Origin: Ailanthus altissimus
Lineage: Eukaryota; Streptophyta; Magnoliopsida; Sapindales; Simaroubaceae
Assembly (NCBI GenBank): GCA_946807835.1
Contig: OX327702.1
Location: forward strand, 2,542,001-2,606,000
Direction: 5' to 3'
DNA length: 64,000 bases
A model generated the notes under the pieces. It was not told the DNA's origin, did not search any database, and saw only the letters and a list, made by a program, of their open reading frames with translations. Numbering within the stretch: position 1 is the stretch's first letter; each line of letters starts with the position of its first letter. Both the position numbers and the translations under genes were made by a program. Shown one piece after another: positions 44,354 through 53,605 of this stretch.

Positions 44354-46933
44354 ATGCGAAGATCGAAAAGTGAAGACTTGATTGCTTTTGATCCAGAGAT
44401 TGAAAGAACTTTAAGAAGAATTAGAAGAGAGCAAAATCAAGTCAACACCATGGAAGATCAAGTACCAATTGCACCCAATAATGAAAGAAGACCACTAAGG
44501 GAGTATGCTGTTCCCTTAGTCAATGGAATCCATTCAAGCATCCAAAGACCAACTGTTCAAGCTAACAACTTTGAGATCAAGCCAAGCACGATTCAAATGC
44601 TCAAGGATTTGGTACAATTTAGTGGACTACCTAATGACGATCCAAACATGCACATTATCAACTTCTTGGAGATATGTGATACATTCAAGTACAATGGGGT
44701 GTCCGATGATGCAATCCGTCTAAGATTGTTTCCCTTTTCCTTGAGAGACAAAGCAAAAAGCTGGCTGCTATCACTTCCATCTGGATCTATAGCTACATGG
44801 GATGATCTTGCACAAAAGTTCCTCGCCAAATTCTTTCCACCTGCTAAAACTGCCAAGATGAGGAACGACATCACATCATTCCTACAACTAGATGGAGAAT
44901 CTCTTTACGAGGCATGGGAGAGATATAAGGATATGCAAAGAAAATGTCCTCATCATGGAGTTCCGAAGTGGTTGCTTGTACAAACATTTTACAATGGATT
45001 AGCCGGTCAATTCAGAACGATAGTAGATGCTGCAGCTGGAGGAGCACTCATGAACAAATCAACTGATGAAGCATATGATCTACTAGATGAGATGGCGTCC
45101 AATGCCTATCAATGGCCCACCGAAAGGTCAACCACAAGAAAGATCGCTGGATTACATGAAGTAGACACTTTGACTACATTATCTGCCCAAGTCAACCTCT
45201 TGACCAAACAATTAAGCAACTTGGGAGTTAATGCTATCAAGAGTCAACCCATCACTTGCGATTTCTGTGGAAGCAATCATGCTAATGGACAATGCATGGA
45301 GACTGCTCAATATGTAGGGGACTTTAACCGCAACAATCCTAATTCAAATTTTTACAATCCTGGATGGAGAAATCACCCCAACTTCTCATGGAGCAACAAT
45401 AATCAAGGACAGCATTCTAAAGCTCCTTTTGGCTTCCAACCACAAATTCAGCAAGAGAAGAAACCAGACATTGAAGACATGCTCCTGCAATACATAAAGA
45501 AAACAGATGCACTCTTTCAAAGTCAAGCAGCTTCACTTAGAGCCTTGGAAAATCAAGTAGGGCAGCTCGCAACAGCAATAAACAATCGACCTCAAGGAAC
45601 TCTACCAAGCAACACCGAAGTCAATCTAAAAGGAAGTGTAGAACAGTGCCAAGCCATCTCCCTAAGAAGTGGTAAAGTCTTACATGATAACACTCCTCAA
45701 CCACAGCTTTCAGAGATGATTGAGAAGGAAAAAGAACCAGTGGTCCAGCAAGATGACGTGCAACCATATAGACCACCTATACCATTTCCTCAGAGATTAC
45801 AACAGCTAAGAAACCAAGAGAAGAGTGCTGAGACGCAGAAAAGCATAGAAAATGGTATTCAAGTGCAAGAACAGAAAAGAGAAAATGCAGCAGAAGATAC
45901 CAATAGCAATCCACAGAAGCAACCTACGCAGTCATTCACTCCACCACCTCCATTTCCTCAGAGACTGCAAAAGAAGAAACTAGATAAGCAATTTTCTAAA
46001 TTTCTTGATATTTTTAAGAAATTACATATTAATCTTCCTTTTGCAGATGCACTGGAGCAAATGCCGAGCTATGTGAAATTTATGAAGGAAATTCTATCAA
46101 AGAAGAGAAGAATAGATGACTTCGAGACTGTGGCCCTGACAGAAGAGTGTAGCGCCATCCTTCTAAAGAAGCTACCTCCAAAGCTCAAGGATCCTGGGAG
46201 TTTCACCATACCATGCTCAATTGGAAATTATGATTTTGGGAAAGCACTTTGTGATCTGGGAGCTAGCATCAATCTTATGCCATTTTCTGTGTATAAAAAG
46301 TTGGGACTGAAAGAAGCCAAACCAACAAATATCACACTTCAGTTAGCAGATCGTTCTCTCACCTATCCTAAGGGATTAATTGAAGATGTGTTGGTTAAGG
46401 TCGATAAATTCATCTTCCCTGCCGATTTCATTGTTTTGGATATGGAAGAAGACAAGGAGATCCCAATCATCCTTGGAAGACCTTTCTTAGCCACTGGAAG
46501 AACAATCATTGATGTGCAAAAAGGAGAGTTGACCATGAGAGTACAAGAGGATACAGTCACTTTTAAGGTCTTCAAGGAGATCAAATTACCAGCTGAAAAT
46601 GAAGACTGTTTCTGCATTAATGTGGTGCATCCAAGCATTAAGCAAATTAAAGATATGGAGACATTGGATCCTCACATCCGAAAAAGAGCATTGAAGCATA
46701 GAAAGGCAAGAGAGAAGAAGAAAAAGCAGCATCACGACGAAGCAAGCAAAGAGAAAGAAAAGGAAGAACCATCTCCTCGGTCTAAGATTAAAGTCTTTCC
46801 GGAGAGACATAAGGAGAATGCAGCAAAAGATACTGCCCGAGGTTTAATTGCAAAAATATGGAAGCCGAAAAAGAAGAAAGCCAGCAAGATCACTTACACA
46901 AATGCTTCCATCTGCATCTTCGACCCACCATGA
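44354..46933 (+). CDS. Gag-protease polyprotein (859 aa), copy 2
   Basis: This translates to the same 859 residues as the frame at 38357-40936, with the capsid region, Cys/His knuckle at residue 302 and catalytic Asp634 all present. Both copies are open and have an upstream LTR promoter, so either could be the source of Gag. The absence of even silent differences visible by eye implies a very recent duplication, gene conversion or an assembly duplicate. Confidence 0.9.
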   Translation: MRRSKSEDLIAFDPEIERTLRRIRREQNQVNTMEDQVPIAPNNERRPLREYAVPLVNGIHSSIQRPTVQANNFEIKPSTIQMLKDLVQFSGLPNDDPNMHIINFLEICDTFKYNGVSDDAIRLRLFPFSLRDKAKSWLLSLPSGSIATWDDLAQKFLAKFFPPAKTAKMRNDITSFLQLDGESLYEAWERYKDMQRKCPHHGVPKWLLVQTFYNGLAGQFRTIVDAAAGGALMNKSTDEAYDLLDEMASNAYQWPTERSTTRKIAGLHEVDTLTTLSAQVNLLTKQLSNLGVNAIKSQPITCDFCGSNHANGQCMETAQYVGDFNRNNPNSNFYNPGWRNHPNFSWSNNNQGQHSKAPFGFQPQIQQEKKPDIEDMLLQYIKKTDALFQSQAASLRALENQVGQLATAINNRPQGTLPSNTEVNLKGSVEQCQAISLRSGKVLHDNTPQPQLSEMIEKEKEPVVQQDDVQPYRPPIPFPQRLQQLRNQEKSAETQKSIENGIQVQEQKRENAAEDTNSNPQKQPTQSFTPPPPFPQRLQKKKLDKQFSKFLDIFKKLHINLPFADALEQMPSYVKFMKEILSKKRRIDDFETVALTEECSAILLKKLPPKLKDPGSFTIPCSIGNYDFGKALCDLGASINLMPFSVYKKLGLKEAKPTNITLQLADRSLTYPKGLIEDVLVKVDKFIFPADFIVLDMEEDKEIPIILGRPFLATGRTIIDVQKGELTMRVQEDTVTFKVFKEIKLPAENEDCFCINVVHPSIKQIKDMETLDPHIRKRALKHRKAREKKKKQHHDEASKEKEKEEPSPRSKIKVFPERHKENAAKDTARGLIAKIWKPKKKKASKITYTNASICIFDPP

Positions 46934-47045
46934 AAGAAAAGAAAGCCCCGTCAAGCCGATGACGTTAAATCAAGCGCTACTTGGGAGGCAACCCAAGGAA
47001 AGTATTATTATTATTATTATTATTATCACTTTTTTTTTTTCAGCA

Positions 47046-47083
<38 letters not shown>

Positions 47084-48714
47084 CAGAAATACAGCGCTGT
47101 AGCGACAGGTTTCAGCGCAGCAGCGATGCACAATTCAAGTTTCCACCGCCCCCGCGGTACAAGCAACATCGCGCCAGCGCAAATTCCAGTAACTGTGCAG
47201 AACTCAGCCTTCAGCGCTGCAGCGATGGAATATTACCGCGGCAGCGCCAGAACATCGCCCCAGCGACGGAGACTCAGCGCAACAGCGAAAATTGACTAGG
47301 GAAGTCTCTTAATTTCACTTCTTTATTTTTTGACATTGGGGACAATGTCTAAATTAAGTTTGGGGGTGGGAAACACTTTCTTGTGTTCATTTTTCTGCAT
47401 GATTTGGGGGGTCATTCTTGTGGGTTAAAACTTAATTTTTTTTTTAGTTACTTAGTTTTTTTTTTAGTTAATTCATTTTTATTAGGTTTTGATAAGATGA
47501 TCATTAGTCTATGATAAGAAAAAGAATACATGGTTGAATTTATTTTTACACATCCATAGGGAATGATAGATACTTGAGACAATTTTAATTATTTAAGTTT
47601 AGGAACAAATTCGACCTTATTCATAATCACCAATATTTTGAACACTTTATAAGCATGAATAGTTATAACTATTACTTAGAGATACTTATGTTTTAGAGAG
47701 TACACCACAGTCTCGAAGACCGATACTCTAGAACTTGTCTTTAGTTACTATTTGAGGCGAAATTCTAGGAAACACATGAATAGGGAAATGACATTAGGCC
47801 ATCTTTGGACCGATTGAGCCTTTCTAGCCTACCTTTTATTGTATATTTATCCCTAGTACCCTATTTTGAGCCTAATTACCCATTCTTTGGTTTAACCACA
47901 TTACAAGCCCAAGACTTAAAGTTTACTTATCCAAAATTTACCCGTAACACCATAAACTTTGCATTTACTTAGAAATACTCTTGAAAAGGAAAAAGTTGTG
48001 GTGATATGAGAAAAATAAGTTTGGGTGGTATTTATCAATCTAAGTTTGGGGGTATATAAAATTGAAAAAAAAAGAAGAAAAGAAAGAAAAAGAAGAAATT
48101 CTTTGAAAAAAAAAAAGATTGAAAAGAAGGATGGGAACACAATAAGTTTGGGGGAAGAGATAATACAAGGAAAAGAAGATCAAGAGGTTTCTAGGTAAAA
48201 TCTAAGTGTTCATGGTGTGAATTGAACTTCATATATTTATCCTTTTATCCCACCTTGACCCTAGCCTTACGTTACAAGCTAAGTAAAGTCCTAAATAGAT
48301 CCCTAGATATGTGATTTTCTACATTAGTGGAGAGTGGTAATAAAGACAAGCTTATGGAAGTGTCATTATACAAATTAAATGCCGAGACACCATCTTTTCT
48401 GTACAAACTAAAGTATAAAGTAAATCAAAGTATGGTTTTTGCTATTTGCTTGCTGCTTGCACACACACACATGGTGATTATTTATGAGGAAGAATGAGGG
48501 ACTAAATGAAGATAATTAGAATTGTTAATAGCTATTTGTCTACCTTAAGGATTTGTATCATTTCGTTAGCCTTTGAGACAATGATTTTGATCATCTTACT
48601 AGTATTAGTATATTTTGTTTTGTTTTGTTAAATAAGTCAAGTATAATCCTTTGTTTCTCTCTTAGTTTTATTTTATTGCTTGAGGACAAGCAAGTATTTA
48701 AGTTTGGGGGAATT

Positions 48715-50204
48715 TGATAAGGGCAAATTTGTCATATATTTTCTCATGTTTTTATTATTGATATTTTATTATTTTATGAGAATAAATGGCTATTAATGTG
48801 CATTATTATTATTTATAGGGACTTGAACGAAATTTAAAGAAAGAACGCAAAAGGAGCGAAAACAGGGACTAAAATGCAAAGCTTTCAAAGTATGAGTCCA
48901 GCGCCCCCGCGCCACAAGTATTTTAGCCCCAGCGTTGGAATAGTGATCGAAATTAGAAAAACGACCTGTTTAAGTCGCGTCTGGAGCTCCAGCGATGAAG
49001 AGACACCGCGCCAGCGACGTTCCAGCGCCCCAGCGCTATAAACATACCGCGCCAGCGGTGAAGCCGTTTTCATGCAGCGCCCCAGCGCCAAGATCCCACC
49101 GCGCCAGCGGTGCAAGCTTTTTCACGCAGCGCCCCAGCGACAGATGCATAGCGCGCCAGCGGTAGTGCGAGTCCTAGTCCGACGAGAATTGAGATTTTCA
49201 AGCTCATATCAATCCCTATATAAAGCCACTCGTTCCCAGCCTTCAGGGGAGAATCCAAGACGACCCAAGAGCACCAAGAATACAGAGCAAGAGTCTTGGA
49301 GAGCAATAGGAGCTTAATTGAAGCAACTTTAGAGAGAGATACAAGACGTTCTTCGGCATCAAGAGTTTCTAGGCAGCGCAATTAAGAGCAATTCGACGTC
49401 TATATCGGTTTGCTAATAATTGTATCATGATTTATAATTATTTCTACTGCTGTTCTCTTGTAGCCATGAGCTAAACTTGTTTTCTAGGGTTAATATTTGA
49501 ACTCAATATGTGCGCTTAAATTGCCATATCCTTTTAGTATTTAATAAACTTAGTCATTTATTATTTAAATTACTTGTGTTTAATGCTTCAATATATCTGG
49601 CCAATATATGGTGAATGAATTGGTAATATTATTGATAAACTCGGAAGAGGAATCATAATATTTAGACCTAGGTAATTTGATGCATGATTGTAGAGTAACA
49701 TTCAATGTTGCATATGCAAGTTTCAACTTAGGATAGGAATATACCTAATTGGCATGTATGATCAATAAGACCTAATCTTAATGAATCTTAATTTATTACA
49801 AGTACCATAGGAATATAGGTATTTGGTAAACTAAGATATACTTGCATGACCTTGGAAGAGGCTTGTGAATACATTAGTGTCTTGATCAATAATAAAGACT
49901 AAGTAAGTTAAATATTAGAGGATTAATCATTAGAAACATATTGAGGGATAATATTAATCCTAGGTTTTCTCTACGTTGCTATATCTTTAAATCTCATTGC
50001 ATTGTGTTTTTACTTTTATATTTCTTACATTCATTCTTAGATTTTTATTTTTCTGAATAATTATTAGGAAGATATAATTTTAGTAATTGGTTAAAAAGAA
50101 AGAATTATCCCTGTGGGTTCGACATCCGACTAATTAGTCTCTTTATTACTTGCATACGATAGTGTATACTTGCACTTAATTTATGATATAGAAATATCGC
50201 ATCA
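48715..50204 (+). repeat. LTR 3 of the Gag-protease array
   Basis: 1490 bp, ending ATCGCATCA. One base differs from LTRs 1 and 2: A at 50190 where they have C (38196, 44193). It is followed by target duplication GTTGC at 50205-50209. Confidence 0.9.
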
Positions 50205-50403
50205 GTTGCATAAACAAAATCATTTACACTTGTTTGAAAAACATTCAATGGTTAAAGAGTTTAACTAAAGAAAAGGTATTTCAAAGAGTTTAAACACTTG
50301 GTTATTGAATTTTAAAGATTAAAGCTACCATTCTAGCATTCTATGCACACTTGAGTTGGAATTTAGAATGGCCAATGGGAGCGCTTTAAGGTGAGACCTT
50401 CGG
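50205..50403 (+). repeat. Continuation of the interrupted copia LTR
   Basis: It begins with the GTTGC duplication and continues the plus-orientation LTR left at 36720. It matches the complement of the family near 33480-33600 (TTTAAACACTTGG...AGAATGGCCAATGGG). It ends at the TTCGG duplication (50399-50403) of element B. Confidence 0.6.
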
Positions 50404-50498
50404 TGTCATGCCACAGACCCAAAAGATCCGACACAGACATCACTTACATTCATTTAATAATGTGCACTCATAAATAATATTACATAAAATTTAAAACT
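50404..50498 (-). repeat. Truncated 3' LTR of element B
   Basis: It matches 53606-53700 (TGTCATGCC...CCGACACAGACATCACTTACATTC) and then switches abruptly to the unknown gene around 50493-50500, with a short shared AAACT at the joint. This is the scar of a deletion of about 3 kb or more. Confidence 0.8.
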
Positions 50499-51584
50499 CC
50501 ATTTTCGTGCCAAAAAATTTATCAGACATTACGCCATCTGAACAGTCTAAGAACATGGCCTTATAGTTCTTGGTGACACTTTGTTCAACTTGGAATACCC
50601 TTTCTTTCACCTGTACCTTTTTTTTTTTCCATTTTTTCAATGGTCAAAACCTGTCATTTACTTGTTATGGTACTTGTTGGATATGTATACAATTGCCATG
50701 GAATTCCCATTACTTAGAACTCTCCAAGAATTAGAAAAATATGATAAAGATCATCAAGCCCTGATTTTTCTCTAATGGTTTTAACCAAAGACATGGTGGA
50801 TAACTAAATTTCAATATATGATTGGAAAAAACATAAATGTTGCAGTCTCCAGACAATATTTTTTGTCTGTCTTACTTCTCTAACGAAATGGTATGATTAT
50901 TTCAGATCATGAAATCCATTATTACCCACTGTCAAGGATTAGTTCACATTTTCCCCTTCACTAAAAGGATTAATTAAGCTCTAGCCTAAAGAAGTAATCC
51001 AACAAAAGAGAGAACTTGAAAGAATTTTTGCTCAGGAAAATCAGATAATTTCTCCGTCTGTTTGGATCTCCCCAGAAGATGCTGCACCTTGGGAACATGT
51101 TAAAGATGACTTTGCAGAAGAACTGAATTTTTCCAATTTACACAAATCCTGACAAAGACAAAAACATCATCTTTCACATCACAGAAATACAGATTACTCC
51201 ACCCACCATCACCATACCCCAAACATGACTTATTATGCCAGATACAGACAAGAAATTGATAACCTTCACCAATGGCCTCAGCCAACTGTCCCGACATAAC
51301 CTACCCAATCTCAACCAGCTGTCCTGATAGAACCTGACCAACACCAACCCAATCTTGACTTATCCCTCTTTCAAGACTCCTAACCTTATCCAACCGACAC
51401 CCAAATCTAAGAGGAAGCCAACACATTCCTCATCCAGACTAGCTCACCTGCAGAAGATCAAGATATGGTAGACCCACCTTCCATTCAGCCAGAGCCGTCA
51501 TTCAATGTATGGGAACAACAACTCCATAAGTTCATCTCTCACGGATACGACACAGATGAAAGTGACCAAGAAGACTCATTTTGA
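50499..51584 (+). pseudogene. Decayed homologue of the 397-aa gene, copy B
   Basis: It is collinear with 612-1730. It lacks the start and has several stops and frameshifts (for example TAA within the CTAATGG near 50772, and losses near 50880 and 51150). The best preserved stretch is 50581-50775. It has one fewer 33-bp repeat than copy A, and the acidic tail region is kept near 51540-51584. It is not functional. Confidence 0.85.
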
Positions 51585-51972
51585 CCCACATTGCTCTTTA
51601 TATTTTTCACAGAAACCAGATTCGTGCCGCACTATCACATCAAAGAGAGACTGGCTACTCTAGACACCACCGCTACTTTCCAAATCTAAATGAATTTTCT
51701 CTAAACTTGGACAACTTTCCACAGCCTAGTGTGCCAGGTGACCACATGCAGATTGATGAAACATCTCACCAACCCAACTTGACTTTATTTTTATCCTAAG
51801 ATTCTCAACCTTATCCAACTGATAGCGAAGTCCAAAGAGAAGCAACTGCATTAATGAGAACCAGCTCAATGGATACCACATCACCAGACACGAGAAGTTT
51901 CTGGGCTCAATTCAATGACTTTACCCAAGGATTCGATAGTGATAATTCAAGCTACTCATCATTTAGCAGTTA
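51585..51972 (+). pseudogene. Second, divergent C-terminal piece of a 397-aa-type gene
   Basis: After the first gene's stop, another partly open stretch contains HQRETGYSRHHRYFPN, then DSQPYPTD and a tail with FWAQFNDFTQGFDSDNSS. This parallels the C-terminus of the 397-aa protein (same DSQPYPTD, W..Q...F, G.D.D). Copy A keeps only its first part (1750-1800) and has lost about 330 bases. It implies that the element once carried two tandem relatives of this gene. Confidence 0.65.
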
Positions 51973-52436
51973 ATCATGATAAGAGTGCTTCTGCTTTATC
52001 TTTATGTCAAGTGTGCTTTATTTTCTTCATGTCTGCTTTTAATCTATCGGCCAAAAAAATCTATGTTAAGACCACAAAAATCCTTGTAATTAATAAAGTT
52101 AATTTGGCCTCAAGTCCAGATGTTAGCCCAAAAGTCTTCAAGTCATAAATGCATTATCGGCCATTAGTGCTAAGACGGCAAGGTCCCTAAGTTTATCAAA
52201 GGGGTCTTTATTTGACTTTTCTTAATCATCTTACCTAACTCATCACGCTTCCGACACAAATTTATCACACTTACATATCAACAATTATTTATTCAAAATT
52301 TTACGACCTATTGTCCCTTATAAATGATAAAATAAAACCTATTATTTCTTTTTGCTTCATAAGAACCGAGAAAAATATATACTTGAACATGCTTACACAT
52401 ATGCTCCACAACTGTTATCAATTTTATTTTATTTCC

Positions 52437-52444
52437 TATAAATA
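52437..52444 (+). promoter_or_regulatory. TATA box of LOG, copy B
   Basis: TATAAATA is conserved in position relative to the ATG at 52504. Confidence 0.5.
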
Positions 52445-52503
52445 TATTATTTTTGCATCCTTATACAAACTTGAAACATTCAAATATTAGGGTGAGCGTA
52501 ACA

Positions 52504-53157
52504 ATGGAGGAAACCTCAGCTCGTCAATTCACAAAAATTTGTCTCTTTTGTGGATCCAACCCTAGAAATACTGTAGAGTTTGTAAAAGCTGCAGAAAATC
52601 TTGGTAAGGTATTAGCTGAGCGAAATATACATTTAGTATATGGAGGAAGTAACCGTGGGTTAATGGGGGTTTGTGGCAAAAGCTGCATACAATAAAGGTA
52701 GTCGAGTTTTAGGTATCATTCCAAAACCTCTGGCTATTGAAAATATTGTAGGAAAAATAGTTGGGGATGAGTTACAAGTCTCATCTATGCACGAGCAAAT
52801 GGCTCAAATGCTTAGGCATACAGATACCTTCATAGCTATACCAAGAAGTTTTGGGACTTTGGAGAAAATTTTTCAAATTGCCTCAAGACCACAATTATAA
52901 ATTCACCAAAAACCCATTCATTTGTTAAATGTTAATGGTTTTTATAACGAATTGTTATCTTTTCTTGACTATGAAGTGGGAAGACAATTCATCCCACTTC
53001 TAGCACGACGGATTCTTATTTCTACTCCAACTGTTGATCAACTGATTGATCAATTGCAATTTTTTATTCCTCTATCTAATCCAACATTGTATCAGTTAGA
53101 TTGGTCTATTCATAATAGTGAGAAGAAACGCAAAATAGACTTAAATCTTACTCCGTA
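52504..53157 (+). pseudogene. LOG: LOG-type cytokinin-activating enzyme, copy B, inactive
   Basis: It is collinear with 2323-2976. Its lesions differ from copy A: one extra G in the run at 52665-52669 shifts the frame after GLMG, and a TAA at 52898-52900 ends the middle block. Here the A-run has five bases (52908-52912), the in-frame length. Key residues are also lost: Arg98 of MHERMAQ is Gln, and the PGGxGT signature reads PRSFGT. The C-terminal KKRKIDLNLTP is unchanged. It is intronless. It is clearly non-functional, and its damage is independent of copy A. Confidence 0.9.
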
Positions 53158-53210
53158 GCCTCTACTGTATTTTTTTGTTGCTATTATTGTTGTTGTTGTT
53201 TTTCTTTTTC

Positions 53211-53216
53211 AATAAA
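53211..53216 (+). terminator. AATAAA after LOG, copy B
   Basis: Same sequence context as 3024-3029. Confidence 0.45.
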
Positions 53217-53585
53217 AGTTGTTTCAATTGATGTCTTCAATACTTTACTTTTCTATATTTTGACATTGAGAAAATTATCTCAATTTGCTCTATGACATAT
53301 AAATTATCATTATAAGATATTCCACATCATTCTTGCTAAGCATACTAGTCACAACTAAAAATAAAAATCATAGATGGTAACATTAAGAACTATAAAAATA
53401 CCATTATCTACAATATCAACAATCTTAGCAGCTCTTGAATAATGTGTCATCTTCACAAAATCATACAAAAATTTAAGCAAGATGTCAAACATTTACACAA
53501 CAAAGCTACAAATACAATCCTAAGGATTTGGCATCTGCTTGGTTCCCTTGACTTGACACTTAAAAGTCTACAAAATCATATCTTA

Positions 53586-53597
53586 GCTCTGATACCA
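53586..53597 (-). other. Primer-binding site of retroelement B
   Basis: The minus strand reads TGGTATCAGAGC, the tRNA-Met primer site, eight bases inside the LTR end at 53606. Confidence 0.8.
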
Positions 53598-53605
53598 TTA
53601 AAAGT

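Larger units (their letters stand above)
36721..50204 (+). mobile_element. Tandem Athila/Tat-like Gag-protease retrotransposon: LTR-int-LTR-int-LTR
   Basis: Three 1490-bp LTRs (36721-38210, 42718-44207, 48715-50204) enclose two 4507-bp interiors, with an exact period of 5997 bases. Each interior has a tRNA-Asp-type primer site, one 859-codon Gag-protease frame, a GC-rich block, a long non-coding 3' part and a polypurine tract. RT, RNase H and integrase are absent, so the element is non-autonomous. One GTTGC pair flanks the whole array, indicating a single insertion later expanded by recombination between LTRs. The two interiors look identical, including a 31-base A run. An assembly artefact is the main alternative. 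Confidence 0.85.
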
